Of a stretch of 64,000 bases of DNA, positions 8,841 to 19,840 are shown in pieces. The notes beneath the pieces are model-generated. The model was not told where the DNA came from. It did no database searches and worked only from the letters and a program-made list of their open reading frames with translations. Numbering within the stretch: position 1 is the stretch's first letter; every line of letters begins with the position of its first letter. The DNA is from Pyronema omphalodes (taxonomy: Eukaryota; Ascomycota; Pezizomycetes; Pezizales; Pyronemataceae), in NCBI GenBank assembly GCA_024516155.1, contig JAJJXM010000022.1:310001-374000 (forward strand), in the 5' to 3' direction. Made by a program: the position numbers and the translations under genes.

Positions 8841-11746
8841 TTAACATTCCTTCACCCACCCCTCGCCATCCGCTCTTTCCTGTACGACTTCTCCCAATGT
8901 AACCCGTCCCTTAGTCTTGCCCATCTTCTCCACGGTAGCCCACATGCTCCTCAAATACTCCTCACTCTCCGCCCGCATCCTCACTGTACCGGTTCCCTTA
9001 AAAGCCCGAACTTCATCCAAAATCTCCAGGACATCCTTCATTTCTTGTCCACCCATATCACCTGCATCAGGGAGCTCAGCCACAGTGGGCCAATCAGCCT
9101 TCATAATAGTAACGGAATCCTCAAGCGCACGAGTAGTCGGGGATAATTCCTGCCATAGTGATTCGGAGTGGAAAGGCATGAATGGATGGAGGAGACGGAG
9201 AAGGGTGTCAATCAATGAATGTAACAGGCTAAGGGTGACATTGCGACGGGCTTCTGGTGCTTCAGGCGCAATATCTGCTTTAGAGAACTCAATGTAGACT
9301 CCGCATAAAGTGTCGTAGGTGTAGGCGCGGATTGCTTCGGTAGCTTGGTGTAGTTCCCGGGATTCGAAAGCGGAGGTTACGGTCTTGATGAGCTCGGCGT
9401 TGTGATGGATTATCCAGCGATCGTGGGGGGTGAGATTGGCTGTTTTGAGGTCAACAGGAGTGAAGGGCTGAGCAGCGACGGTATTGGTGTAGAACAACAC
9501 GGCGTTATCCAGCTTAATAGCAAGCTTTCTAAACACATCCACAACTCTGAGCTCGAAGTTAATTTGTCTTGACTGACGGGTGTAGTCTACCAAGGCCATT
9601 CTCAAAGAATCCGCACCGGATTTGGTGATACCCTTGGGGAAGTGCTTTCTGGTTGCGGCTTCGTATTCACGGATTTTCTTCTTTGCTGCAGCTGCGGCGT
9701 CGGGACCTTGGGTGAGTTGTGCTTCGAATGTCGCAGCATACTTTTCAATCATCTCCTTTTGTGTTTTGCCGTGAATAACATATAAAGGATCAAGGACATT
9801 GCCGACAGATTTTGACATCTTCTTTCCCGTGGCATCGCAAACCAGGGGATGAAGGAGAATCTCGTTGAATGGTAATGCGCCCGAGAAATAGGTTGAAAGC
9901 ATGGCCATACGAGCAAGCCAGAAGAAGAGAATGTCACCACCGGACTCAATGAAGGTAATGGGATAGTTCTCTTTCCAAGCATCCGACTCCCCAACAGTTC
10001 CGCGCCAACCAGCAGTGGATAAAGGAAGCAGGCCTGAAGAGAACCAAGTATCCAACACATCCTCATCCTGGGCTAAAGTGCATCCTTGTGTCTTCTCTTC
10101 TGCAGTAAGCTGAGCAGCAGCAGCCTCCTCCGTCTCAGCAGCAATCCACCTCGTCGTCACGTCATCCTTAATCACTCGATACGCAGGGATGCGATGTCCC
10201 CACCAGATTTGCCGGGATAGACACCAGTCCTGAATTCCATCAAGCCATTGGTTCCACAACTGCTCCGTCGGGTGCTCAGGGAGGAACTTGAGACCGTCAC
10301 GGACGGCGACCTCCTTAACCTTCTGGGCCAAAGGCTTCATTTTGAGATACCATTGGGGTTGTGGCATGGGCTCAATTACACCGCCGGTTCGAGAGCATAC
10401 AGGAACTCGCATGTTGTGTTTGACCTTGCCACGATATACGTTGGCATCTTCGAGAAGCTTCACCACCCGCTTGCGCATAAATAGCCGGTCATGCCCAACC
10501 AATGATTCCACTCCACAGGCAGAGGTCATCTTGCCGGCATTATCAAAGATGGTAACTAAAGGCATGTCGACACGCTTAGAGGCGGTATCCTCAGGAGCTG
10601 CCTGCTTGGAGTGGCGCTTCCAGAAGGCGTAGTCGTTGATGTCATGGGCCGGAGTTATCTTGACAGCACCAGTACCAAATTTGGGATCTACGAGGATGCT
10701 GTCGGGGATAATGGGTATCGTGAGACCCGGGATGAGGGGGTGGGAGACGTGTTTGTAATGGAGGTGTTTATATCTCGGGTCATCTGGGTGGATGGCGATG
10801 GCTCTGTCACCTGGTATGGTCTCAGGTCTGGTGGTGGCCACGATGATTTCCTCGCCGTTTCCATCGACTACGGGGTATGCAAATTGATGCAAGAATCCAA
10901 ATTCAGCCCTACCTTTTCATCAGCGATGTTCATAGTCACTCACTCATTCACACGCACCCACCCATCAATTTTTGTGCTACCGGCAGCGTTTGGAAACTCT
11001 TGAAACTCAACTTCAATATCACTTACCGCTGTCTGTAGCTTGACACTCCAGTTTACCATGCGGGTGTCACGGTAAATCAGGCCCTCCTCCCATAGCCGGA
11101 CGAAGGCGTTGGAAACCGCTTTGCTTAGGCCCTCGTCTTTTGTGTAGTACTCCCGGCTGTTTGTGGTCGATGCTCCAATTTCTTTCATCTGCTCCAAGAT
11201 CCGTCGGCCATATTTCTGCCTCCAATTCTCAACCTCCTCAACGAAAGCTTCTCGTCCAAGATCTTGACGAGTCACAGATCTCTGTGCGGCCAACATTTTT
11301 TCCACTACAGTCTGTGTAGCAATTCCGGCATGATCGGTTCCCGGTGCCCAGATAACCTGATAGGAGTTCATTCTGTAGTATCGGGCGAGAGCGTCCTCAA
11401 TTGCTAACATGAGAGCATGACCGATGTGGAGCTCTCCGGTAACGTTCGGAGGAGGCAATAGCATTCGTACCGCCGGTTTAGTCGCATCTTTTGCCGGTTC
11501 AAAGTGACCTCTAGAATCCCAGTATTCGTACCATCCTTTCTCTATTGAAGTCTTTCGCTGTTAGCTACGTATTTGCCGGTCGGTCTCAGACACGCATACG
11601 GGATTGAAAGCTTCTTTCAAGTCTCGTCGTGGTTTCGGTGGCAGTAATGTAGTCCTAACGGCTGTTGTTGAGAACGTCGCAAGGGGTGTCCGTCCAAGAC
11701 ATAACCGCCGTGGGAGTCGTCCGGCTTGTCGAAGTGTCGCGAGCAT
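8841..11746 (-). CDS. VAS1: Valyl-tRNA synthetase, probably mitochondrial or dual-targeted
   Basis: A class Ia aminoacyl-tRNA synthetase that charges tRNA-Val. My model joins exons 11746-11600, 11557-10944 and 10908-8841 into 942 codons in frame. The implied introns are only 42 and 35 nt, so exact boundaries are provisional. The N-terminus (MLATLRQAGRLPRRLCLGRT) is Arg-rich, lacks acid residues and looks like a mitochondrial presequence. Motifs in order: FNP and GWYEYW, PPPNVTGELHIGHAL (HIGH motif near residue 93), EEIIVATTRPET of the editing domain, WWGHRIPAY, then GKKMSKSVGN (KMSKS motif near residue 616) and an anticodon-binding domain containing HPFMPFHSESLWQEL. The usual fungal arrangement is one gene for cytosol and mitochondria through alternative starts. 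No second in-frame ATG before the catalytic core was identified, so dual use is uncertain. It diverges from SWC5 across about 200 bp. Confidence 0.9.
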
Positions 11747-11944
11747 TTCGGATATCCGGCGGGAAACTTTGAGGTTGGTGGAGAGCTACCATCTCCGCTA
11801 CGAGCCGGGTAACAATAATGTCATCACTCAATCCTTGCAAAGAGCACGCGCATGCCGCACTAATCTCTAGCTGCGTCATGTCACCAAGCCCACCAATGCT
11901 TTTAATTTCTTGAACATCCCACGCGACCGGAGTCAGACAAAACG
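11747..11944. promoter_or_regulatory. Shared divergent promoter region VAS1/SWC5
   Basis: These 198 bp separate the two outward-facing start codons, so both promoters and 5' leaders must lie here or overlap the neighbouring gene. No clear TATA box is visible. Co-regulation of the two housekeeping genes is possible but not shown. Confidence 0.5.
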
Positions 11945-12802
11945 ATGGCCTCTGAAAAAGAATCTTCGGCAGTCGCTGGTACTCTCGTTGACTCGGACTA
12001 CAACTCAGAAGAAGACTCCGATTTCGATCCTACCTCCGCACTTGTCCACGGCGATGACGATAACCTCGACAGCAGCTCTGACGAAGACGAAGCCGGTGAC
12101 GATAACGCGTCGAAACCCAGAAAGCGAAAGCGAACGTTTTCAGTTACATCAGCAGATGGCTACGAGAGCTTAATCAAGACGCGATCCCAACGGGCTGCCG
12201 AAACACGGGAAAAAGCTGGAGGAGTGTCACAGGGCAAGGTTACGACGGATGTGGACAAGTTGTGGGAGCAGATGAATGCTGCGCCTATTTCAAAACCAGT
12301 AACTACTGCAGTTCCAGAGAAATCGACAGAGACAGTGGAAGAGAAGAAGCAGGAGGAGGATAAACAGGAAACAAATGCTACGGGGGAGAAGATGATCACA
12401 ATTAAGCACACTTATGAGTTTGCAGGAAAAACAATAACGGAGGAAAAGTTGGTACCTGAAAACTCGGAGACTGCAAAGGCATACTTGTCATCCATTGCTG
12501 CGGCCAAGGCACCAGCGCCGACACCAGAGGGAATGCCGCCAAGACGACCCCCACCAAAGAAGCGTGCTTCGGTATTTGATGCGGCCGCAGCGTCGAAAAG
12601 CAAGGTTGCACCAGTGGCAAAAATAAATACATTGGAGAAGAGTAGGCTAGATTGGGCGGGATTCGTTGATAAGGAGGGTATTGGTGATGAGCTCAAGCAA
12701 TTCAACAAGGGTGATAAGGGATATCTAGACAGACAGGCGTTCTTGGGCCGTGTAGAGGAAAATAGGGATAGACAGTGGAAGGAGGCTAAAAAGAAGGGTT
12801 AA
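11945..12802 (+). CDS. SWC5: SWR1-complex protein 5 (BCNT family)
   Basis: A 285-aa single-exon protein. The C-terminal BCNT domain is clear (about residues 223-285): KSRLDWAGFVDKEGI, then a Lys/Asp-rich linker and GYLDRQAFLGRVEENRDRQW at the end. The N-terminus is highly acidic (SDYNSEEDSDFDPTSAL, DSSSDEDEAGDD) with an aromatic-in-acid motif of the kind that binds H2A-H2B in Swc5. In yeast Swc5 is needed for SWR1 to exchange H2A for H2A.Z in nucleosomes. A Lys/Arg cluster (KPRKRKRTF) is a likely nuclear localisation signal. Length is close to the family norm. The start codon has context acgATGG. Confidence 0.93.
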   Translation: MASEKESSAVAGTLVDSDYNSEEDSDFDPTSALVHGDDDNLDSSSDEDEAGDDNASKPRKRKRTFSVTSADGYESLIKTRSQRAAETREKAGGVSQGKVTTDVDKLWEQMNAAPISKPVTTAVPEKSTETVEEKKQEEDKQETNATGEKMITIKHTYEFAGKTITEEKLVPENSETAKAYLSSIAAAKAPAPTPEGMPPRRPPPKKRASVFDAAAASKSKVAPVAKINTLEKSRLDWAGFVDKEGIGDELKQFNKGDKGYLDRQAFLGRVEENRDRQWKEAKKKG

Positions 12803-13549
12803 TAACAGATATGCATAAATAATTTTATCGAAAAGGAGTTGGATATATTTTTTGGTTTTCTGCGATTCACTGCTTCATTTCTCATCCTGTATTGTTAGCT
12901 TTTCTTGGACTTTGAGAGCGGAATAAATGGGTTGTCCGTCTCAATTGTTGTTGCCCCCTCAATATTACTTGTTCAGTGCAACCTCTACAACTGTAGTCAG
13001 CTGGGAAAAGTTAGGAACATAATCTACACATCATCCGCAGATGCACGCTCCTAAGGCCGGTGTAAGTATCTACTATGCGTGATAAAGTGCCTGAAATATG
13101 GGTTATCAAGCTAAAATAACTACAGGTGCGGAGTTTTGTGTTAAGTCATGAGTTAAGACATAATCCGCAGACAATCACATAACCATCACGTATTACAAAT
13201 CACACAATTGATTATCTCCTTTTCTGCTCATCAAGGCACTTGTCATACAGATAGAGTGGAATACAACCCCACAGAAATATTTCATGCTAATGAAAAGCAT
13301 CGTAACCTCCTGAGTATCTGATGGCTGTATAGTTTCTTTACCATAACCCTTTCGAATGTTTCAAGTCCAAAGTACTGTCGCCGGCAGTCTGAAGGAATTC
13401 AAGTATCTCATTAAAAATAACGTCTCGCTCATAACATTAATACTTTGTCTAAACTTATCCGTACCAACATACAGTAACCATTACATTAGGAGCATTGAAT
13501 CACACGACCCAACACCTGTCCGCTCTTCATATTTCATGCTCACTCCTTA
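12803..13549. other. Convergent intergenic region SWC5 / MFS transporter
   Basis: This separates the 3' ends of SWC5 (plus) and the MFS gene (minus). It should hold both 3' UTRs and polyadenylation signals. The frame at 13356-13745 plus is the shadow of the last MFS exons. Nothing else is supported. Confidence 0.6.
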
Positions 13550-15346
13550 TCATCCTTTCACAGCATCAAATCTTGACCATCCCCGAATCTTCGCTCCCCA
13601 TTTCGTAAAAACCCAAGGAATCGGCATCATAGCCACAGCTAAAAAGCCGAAAATACTCGCCGCCCACTGCACACCGAGTTTCTCGAACACTAAACATAAT
13701 TATATCATTAGCATCATGACTCTTAATGTATCAAAGCAAATATAATGGTACTTACTCCTGATTGTAAACAGTGGAAACGCAAACGCTAAAAGATACCGTA
13801 GAAGCCCCAAGGAAGCAATAGCTGAAGCGGCAACTAGAGGGGAGTAGATTTCGAGAATGTACATCACTGCGGATAACTATTGCAGTTGTTAGCTTATATT
13901 CCAGTATCAAAAAATATGCCGCCGACTCCCCCAATTCCACAGTCAGCAGATACAAGGACTTGGAACACTTACAAACACCAGCACCAAACCCGCACCAAAT
14001 GGTACACCGGCAAGTATTGGCACAACCCAATGCACCTTCTTATCCGCCGTCCATGCAAACCAAAACAATCCCACTGGCATGAGCACACTCCCAATCATAG
14101 CCGGAACCATCCTAACCTCTGGAGGCGGATGTCCATTGTGCTTCTTTCGCGCTGGTATATAATAGAGTCTATCCTGCAGAAAATAGATTCCACACCCAGC
14201 ACAAAGTCCCACAGCAATTCCCAGAAAACATAATCCTGTCTCCCCAAGGCTCATTTTATAAGCACCTTGGAAAACGAAAGGATAAGCCTCAAAAAAACCA
14301 AATAATACAGCAAAGGCGAAGCTAGAATATAAAGCCACCGCTTGTACAATGGGTTCCTTTATCAGCATCACAGTTGGTCGCGCTAGGGTGATGGTGAAAA
14401 TCATTTTGAGGGCTGTTTTTGGGTCTGGTTTGGGGGGAAGGGTCTGTCCCCGGGAAAGCGCTCGCCGTTTGAGGATGACGGGTTTATAAGATTCCTGAAG
14501 TAATGACAGGGGGATGAGAAGGAAGCCTCCAAGAATGAGGACTATCCACATTGTCCAACGCCAGCCTTGACTTTGGACGAGGTAACCGCCGACAACTGGG
14601 CCTGTTATCATAATAAAGGATTAGTTGAGTACAAAAAAGGATGCTGTTGGAAATCATAAACCTACCAAGCGCTGGACCCATGAAGGTTGCAAATGCTTGC
14701 ACTGTTACCGCTGACCCAGAAGTCTTCAGATCCCAGATATCAACAAAGGAACCGGCTGATACAGCTAATGCTGGGCCACCGAAGATTCCAGCAAAAGCGC
14801 GGCAGATGATCAGGGTTTGAATATTTTGGGATAATCCGGCTCCTAGAGTGAAAAGGAGGAAGATTGGGAGGTTGACGAAGTACACCATTTTTCGACCGAA
14901 GACCTCGCTGAGAGGCGCGCTGAACATTGGGCCGAGACCGAGGCCGATTACGTACATTGATAAGCCGAGGAGGGCAGTGGTTATAGAGACGTGGAATTCA
15001 TGGCTGACTTGGTACACAGAGGCGGCATAAATGGAGGCAGTGAAAGTTCTGAATTACGATATCCAGTCAGTTTATCAGTTCTGGTATCCGAAGAGGATCA
15101 AGAGGAAGGAACATACACAAGTAAACAAAGAGCCCCTGGGACTATGGTTCCAAGCCATCTTCTACTCAATGGCCAATTCCATGGATTATCTGGGTCATCG
15201 GGTGAATCCCAATCCAAAGGTGCGGTCGATGGCTGTGCTGTAACTTCATTCTCTCTGCCGATTTCGCTGGAAGCTCTGGACGTTAACTTCGAATCCTCAT
15301 GAATAGCTACGGTCTTCTCGACATCCGCTGGTAGATTATCTGGCAT
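13550..15346 (-). CDS. MFS drug/polyamine-type transporter (DHA1), five exons
   Basis: A 500-aa, 12-TM major facilitator, probably a plasma-membrane proton antiporter of the DHA1 (multidrug/polyamine) family. Exons by frame and splice signals are 15346-15117, 15048-14666, 14601-13973, 13876-13756 and 13689-13550, totalling 1503 nt. Donors are GTATGT, GTAGGT, GTAAGT and GTAAGT; acceptors are TTCAG, AACAG, AATAG and TTTAG. The N-terminal motif DDPDNPWNWPLSRRW is characteristic of fungal DHA1 members. Further signs are LSEVFGRKMVYFVNLPIF (motif A region), GWRWTMWIVLILGG and the C-terminal LGVQWAASIFGFLAVAMMPI. The substrate cannot be read from sequence. A possible upstream ORF lies just before the start. 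Confidence 0.92.
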
Positions 15347-15378
15347 CGTAACAATTGTCGTTCGATCAAGCTTTCAGC

Positions 15379-15519
15379 TCAGCCGTCTCCCAGCACTAAA
15401 AACAAGTAGCGAACGCCTAAATATTTGAGCCGTTCTTCAGATATTTTCTTTTTCCCCTCCATCGCGGCCACTATTTCCTCATCAAGTTGGTACAAGCCTC
15501 CCTCGGCGATAGTTGCCAT
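15379..15519 (-). CDS. Possible 46-aa upstream ORF of the MFS gene
   Basis: An ATG at 15519 (minus) opens 46 codons (MATIAEGGLYQLDEEIVAAM onward), ending 32 bp before the MFS start codon. It could be a uORF in the transporter leader that dampens translation. The same frame is open further upstream (15888-15553) with only one intervening TAA, so the pair could instead be a small unrelated or decayed gene. The amino-acid composition looks protein-like, but I recognise no family. Confidence 0.3.
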   Translation of the reverse strand: MATIAEGGLYQLDEEIVAAMEGKKKISEERLKYLGVRYLFLVLGDG

Positions 15520-15552
15520 ATTTGGATACCGAACTGGATGAATATTGACCGT

Positions 15553-15888
15553 TTAATGGGCTGCAGAACCAGGAGAAAGAGCTGATTCGACGGCCCCGAA
15601 TTGTTGAACGGCTTTTCCCGCAATTTGGCTGGGAAGGAGCCCGTCGAAGCATTTATCGGCCTGCTCGAGCGCTGTATCCGCCCGGAAACGTTGAAGCTTC
15701 GGAGGGAGTTCTACTTGCGATGGATTCATCCAATATCGCTGGAGTTGTGACCGTAGATCATATGTTGTTGCGACTGTGGATAGCTGACAGCTGCGCCTAG
15801 TCGCTGCTGGACCAAGAAACAATATGTAGGCCGATTGGCAATTGATATGGTTCGTATGTACATACGCGTCTGAAAGACATACATACAT
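15553..15888 (-). CDS. Unrecognised short ORF upstream of the MFS gene
   Basis: The C-terminal half of this frame (SQLQRYWMNPSQVELPPKLQ onward, to SPGSAAH) looks compositionally like protein, while the beginning does not. It is in the same frame as the possible uORF at 15519-15379, separated by one TAA. No domain is seen. It may be an exon of a small gene whose other exons I cannot place, or chance. Confidence 0.25.
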   Translation of the reverse strand: MYVCLSDAYVHTNHINCQSAYILFLGPAATRRSCQLSTVATTYDLRSQLQRYWMNPSQVELPPKLQRFRADTALEQADKCFDGLLPSQIAGKAVQQFGAVESALSPGSAAH

Positions 15889-16454
15889 ACATCGCGGGCC
15901 GCAAAGCTTTTGATGCCTCGTTATATCCAGTGTATGTATCCTCCGTGATCGGCATGAAGAGTATGTAAAAGAGTATGTAGTTCAGCTATAAGCCGTGAAA
16001 AGACTGTACTTGCCGAGCAACGAATCATGAAGGCTGAGTATGATCGTCCTGCAGTGATGTCCGGTGGATCACAGCTAACCCCTGCAACGGGCTTGTGAGC
16101 TTCGAACAAGCATTCCATACATACACAAAAGGCGCATCTAGATGTTGGCCCGGTGTTTCAAAGTTGAACCATGGAATTGAAGCTTTTTAGTGTACCGATC
16201 CGTGTCGAATCGAGGCGGTATTCCCGAGGTCTTGCCCGAAGCTACTAGCCGCCGCAAATAGGGTAGACCTAAGCCCTAAACATAAGCGGGATAGAAAAAG
16301 CATGTCGAGTTTTGAAATGAAGGATTGTCAATTATGAACGAGAATTAAGATGTGAAGGTGTATTATGTTTTAGCGATGAAATCGACGGTGAAATGGCATC
16401 GCGGGTGCCGCATTAATTCTGGTTCCCTCAGATACATAATTATATACATCTTTT
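15889..16454. other. Intergenic region left of the LINE insertion
   Basis: No coding sequence is supported. Its right end is the ancestral upstream flank of the 5S rRNA gene now located at 55773, as shown by the LINE target-site duplication. Confidence 0.6.
16440..16446 (+). promoter_or_regulatory. Orphaned TATA element of the second 5S gene
   Basis: TTATATA lies 30 bp upstream of where the 5S RNA would start if the LINE and one copy of its target duplication were removed. The intact 5S gene at 7291-7407 has the same element at the same distance. The LINE has separated this element from its gene by about 39 kb. Confidence 0.6.
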
Positions 16455-16469
16455 AACACATGACAAGCA
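16455..16469 (+). repeat. Left copy of the LINE target-site duplication
   Basis: AACACATGACAAGCA is found here and again exactly at 55757-55771, directly after the LINE tail and directly before the 5S RNA. A 15-bp duplication is normal for target-primed reverse transcription. One or two of the leading A residues are ambiguous with the tail. Confidence 0.9.
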
Positions 16470-16782
16470 CCACTTCGCGTTCTATAGACCATACCGACTT
16501 CCACCTCCACGAAAAAGAAAAAAAAAGATTCCTGACAAACTTCCGAATCCGAAGAGAAAGAATACTGATTACCAAGCGAGATAGAAAGAAAAGGGAATCC
16601 TCAGGGCGAATTCAACCCCTCGAGCGGCATCAAGGGACGAGCTCCTGGTTCTGGCTGAACTCCAGCGAGAATCAGGTCCCCGAACCACAGGGCCAACCCA
16701 ACAAGACCCCCAAAACAGAACCACAACCCCTCTCCCCCCCCCAGATCTAAAGAAAAACAAAAAAAAAAAAGAGAACACCAAA

Positions 16783-18509
16783 ATGCCGCCTATTCGGAAA
16801 GAACCCGGAAAGGTCATACACCCCAAAAAGAGAGCTCAGAAAAGCGCTCGGTACCAAGCTCACTCGGAGCTGGGCCACAACGACGCCACCCAACAGCCTG
16901 AGAACGAGATGGACACCACCGAAAATGAGGAACTACAGGGCAACAAACCATTTCAATTAACAACAGCTGATTTCGATCCAAAGCGGATCAACCCGGAATT
17001 GGATGGAAGAGGAAATCATGTCACTGCCGGAGAAAAGCGAAGAAGAATGGAGCAGGAAGCCCATAGAAATCGTGAGGAAGAGAAACAAAGCTCTGTTGAT
17101 ATGAGGATTCAATCTGAACTCTTGAAACGAATCGAGGAGCTGACACGGATAGTAAATATGGTGCAGAAAACACAACACAATACCCTAGAGCAACTGAAGA
17201 AATTACAACAGCGGGACCGATGCAGGCAAGAGACAGAAAAAACAGGACCAAGCGACGCTGGTATGACAAACTACAACAATTCTTCCGTAAACCCCAGACA
17301 TGAGGGGTCAGAATCAGACTATTGGTACAATGTGTCGCAACAGTATCGAAAACTCCTCTACGACAACAAGATCGAAGCACCAGCCCTTCCCGAACGCCAT
17401 GCCTCAGGGAAGAAAATTATGGAAATCAACAAGCCAGTTTCGACTGAAAACAAAACCCAACCTATGCCTCAAGCATATACCTTCGCGGCGGCAGTCAAAA
17501 GCCCTGCACCCCAGAGCTCCCTCAGAACACCAATCTTCACCTCAAACGGAATCCCAAATAGCAACACCCAAATCAAGAAACATGTACCCAAAATTGGACC
17601 AAAGAAATCCAACACCCCCCCCGAAGGAAATAGTGATCCCATGTTCAGATCCAACAGCCCTACCTGACCGCGCAAGAGCCACAGTAGGCAAAGCCATTGA
17701 GCAGGCTCTCCGATCTGCTAATGCACCGGAGAATATTGGCATACTGACTGTTCGAAAAAATCAATCTGGCAATCTCCTCATAACCCCCAGACGAGACACT
17801 CCTATGCCTTTGCTGATGACATATCTGCCCCTCCTAGAAAATACGGTGAAGGCAATCCACCCTTCGCTCAAAGCCCCAAAAGCAGCGGAGAGGTGGTACA
17901 AGCTGGCAATACATGGTATTCCAGTCGACAGCTTCCCGGATGACAACAATGGCATGCAAGCTCTCAAGCTTGAAATAGAACAGAAGAACAAGGTAACCCT
18001 GGCTACCACACCACGATACATGTCCCATCCGGACAAAAGGGCCGGAAAGGCAGCGTCCAGCGTTGTCATTGCCCTTGTATCTAGTGAAGAATACAAATCC
18101 CTAAAGAAAAACAAAGTCATAATTGAATATGACATCAAGAAGGTAACCCCTTTTTACACGGCACGCAGTACTGACCAATGCAGAAGATGTCAGGAATATG
18201 GACATCACCATGCCACATGCACATCCCAGCGAGGCCCAACGTGTGCGCTGTGTGGGCAAAAAGCATCCAACAGAAGAACACTACTGCCTGCGATGCCCGG
18301 AACGGAAAGGAAGAGGATGTTCTCATATTCCGTACAAATGTGCTAACTGTGAGGAAACAGGACAAACTGACACTGCTCACCCTGCCTTTGGAACAAAGTG
18401 CCCAATGAGAATTCGGGTCATGAAAAGCGCATGGGACAAAACAAAGGCAGTCAATGAAACAGCACAAACAACACCCCCCGAAGACCTCACGATGACAACT
18501 AATGCCTAG
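16783..18509 (+). pseudogene. LINE ORF1 (gag-like), two single-base frameshifts
   Basis: The nucleic-acid-binding ORF1 protein of the LINE, 574 codons once two +1 shifts are allowed for. The first shift is at a run of eight C (17615-17622) and the second at a run of five A (18258-18262). The N-terminal part is basic and Glu/Gln-rich with a coiled coil (about residues 105-150: LLKRIEELTRIVNMVQKTQH). The central part (from PTALPDRARATVG) resembles the conserved LINE ORF1 core. The end has CCHC-type knuckles: CRRCQEYGHHHATC, CALCGQ continuing in the shifted frame with HPTEEHYCLRC, and CANCEETGQ. Both breaks sit in homopolymers, so they may be slippage or assembly errors rather than decay. The stop overlaps the ORF2 start (AATGCCTAG). 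Confidence 0.85.
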
Positions 18510-18594
18510 TTATACACCTAGTGCAGCAACCTTACGAATTATAACCCATAATATAAACCGAAGTACAAATGTTCTTAATACATTGCTCAACACC
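18502..18594 (+). pseudogene. LINE ORF2, first 31 codons (5' fragment)
   Basis: The ATG at 18502 overlaps the ORF1 stop, suggesting termination-reinitiation. The fragment encodes the start of the apurinic-type endonuclease (TLRIITHNINRSTNVLNTL) and is cut after codon AAC ACC by the G6 LTR element. The reading frame resumes exactly at 51040. Confidence 0.88.
18590..18594 (+). repeat. Left TSD (ACACC) of element G6
   Basis: ACACC here is repeated at 51035-51039, directly outside the TG...CA termini of the G6 LTRs. Removing G6 plus one copy restores the LINE ORF2 frame. Confidence 0.88.
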
Positions 18595-18663
18595 TGTCAC
18601 GAACCGCTAAGGATATGCTTCTGGGAGGGATTGCAACCACAGCTGGGCTGTGGTTCGTGGGTG
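18595..18663 (+). repeat. G6 5' LTR stub
   Basis: It begins TGTCACGAACCGCTAAGG and matches the start of the 3' LTR at 50301 with one difference (GGATTGCAAC versus GGATTGTAAC). The match ends at about 18663-18666, where the Copia LTR begins. Confidence 0.88.
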
Positions 18664-19054
18664 TGATAATAGCGAGTGATCGTTCGTGAGCGGAAGTTTG
18701 AGCAAATACCGGTCAAGGTATTATTCGCAGGTTTGTGAGAAAAGAATAAGAGGACTCAAGGGAGGATGTGGTTATTAAAATGTGTTGTATTTTTCGTGAT
18801 GATCCTTTTTCCCTGCAAGAGACATAGGTACTTATACCTGAACCTCTGTCTGCAACCAATATCCTAATCTGTACAAAATGGTAAAAAAGGGAAGTACAGA
18901 CGAAAAAGGAAATAAGGAAAAGTACATGGTGAAGTGCAACAAACGAGAACAAAGAAGAGAATGAAAAATGACGAAAACAGAGTACATGATTTCATGATAA
19001 AGAAAGTGCAAATATTCCTCCTTGCATGCTGTATACTCCTTGCCCGTTCCAATA
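18664..19054 (-). repeat. Copia-type LTR (3' LTR on minus strand)
   Basis: It lies between the Copia polyprotein stop (19067) and the G6 LTR stub. On the minus strand a purine-rich stretch (GTGAGAAGGGG) precedes TATTGGAACGGG, a likely degenerate form of the usual TGTTGGAAC start of Copia LTRs. It ends near TTATCA at 18664. No second copy is in the window, so the ends are approximate. Confidence 0.6.
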
Positions 19055-19066
19055 CCCCTTCTCACT

Positions 19067-19840
19067 TCACACTGTGCTAAACACATTTGAGCAAAGACGT
19101 TCTCTGACTGCCAACGAGACTGTTTTTGTACATATATCTGCTAGGTTATTCTTGCCATCAATGTGAATAACTGTTACATATCCTCCATCAATAAGTTCTC
19201 TAATTGAATGATAGTGCATGTCTACATGCTTGCTTCTGTCATTGAGTCGATGGTTCTGGGCAATATCAATAGCTCCTGAATTATCGCTGCGGATTGCTGC
19301 TGGAATCTCTTGGTTGAGGAGTTCTGTAATTGCACGAACACACCAACGGTGATGTTTTGAAGTCATTGAGAGAGCCATATATTCTGCTTCAGTAGTTGAT
19401 GTTGCAACAGAACGCTGTCTCCTGGAACGCCAACTGACTGTCGACCCACCAAGTTGAAATAAATATCCCCAGAAACTTCTTCGAGTATCAAAACAATTTC
19501 CATATGATGCATCACAAAATCCTTCCAAGTACAGTGGTTTCCCATATTCATAATTCAGTTTCAAACTTCGTGTTCCTTTCAGATATCTGAGAACTCGTTT
19601 AGCTGCTGAAAGGTGAAGGGTGGTTGGAGCAGAGTTGAATTGAGAGAGATGTGTGACCGTATAGGCTAAGTCAGGTCTTGTACCAGTGACTAGATACATG
19701 AGTGAGCCGATTATTTGTTGGTATTGGGTGATATTTTGGATTTGTTGGTCAGCTGTTCCGGCAGAAAGTTGTGTGTTGAAGTCAAGAGGGGTGGAGACTG
19801 GATTGCATTCCCCCATGCCAAACCTCTGAAGTATCGTATC
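19067..19840 (-). pseudogene. Copia polyprotein, C-terminal RT/RNase H fragment
   Basis: The last about 257 codons of a Ty1/Copia polyprotein. It starts inside the RT thumb region (DTILQRFGMGECNPVSTPLD). It continues through SLMYLVTGTRPDLAYTV, then RNase H signatures: GFCDASYGNCFDTRRSFWGY, SWRSRRQRSVATSTTEAEYM and DNSGAIDIAQN, ending with RSKHVDMHYHSIRELI and a C-terminal NLADICTK motif. The 5' side is cut at 19840 by the G5 LTR, and the rest of the element is not in the window. The frame continues artificially into the LTR up to 19885. Confidence 0.9.
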
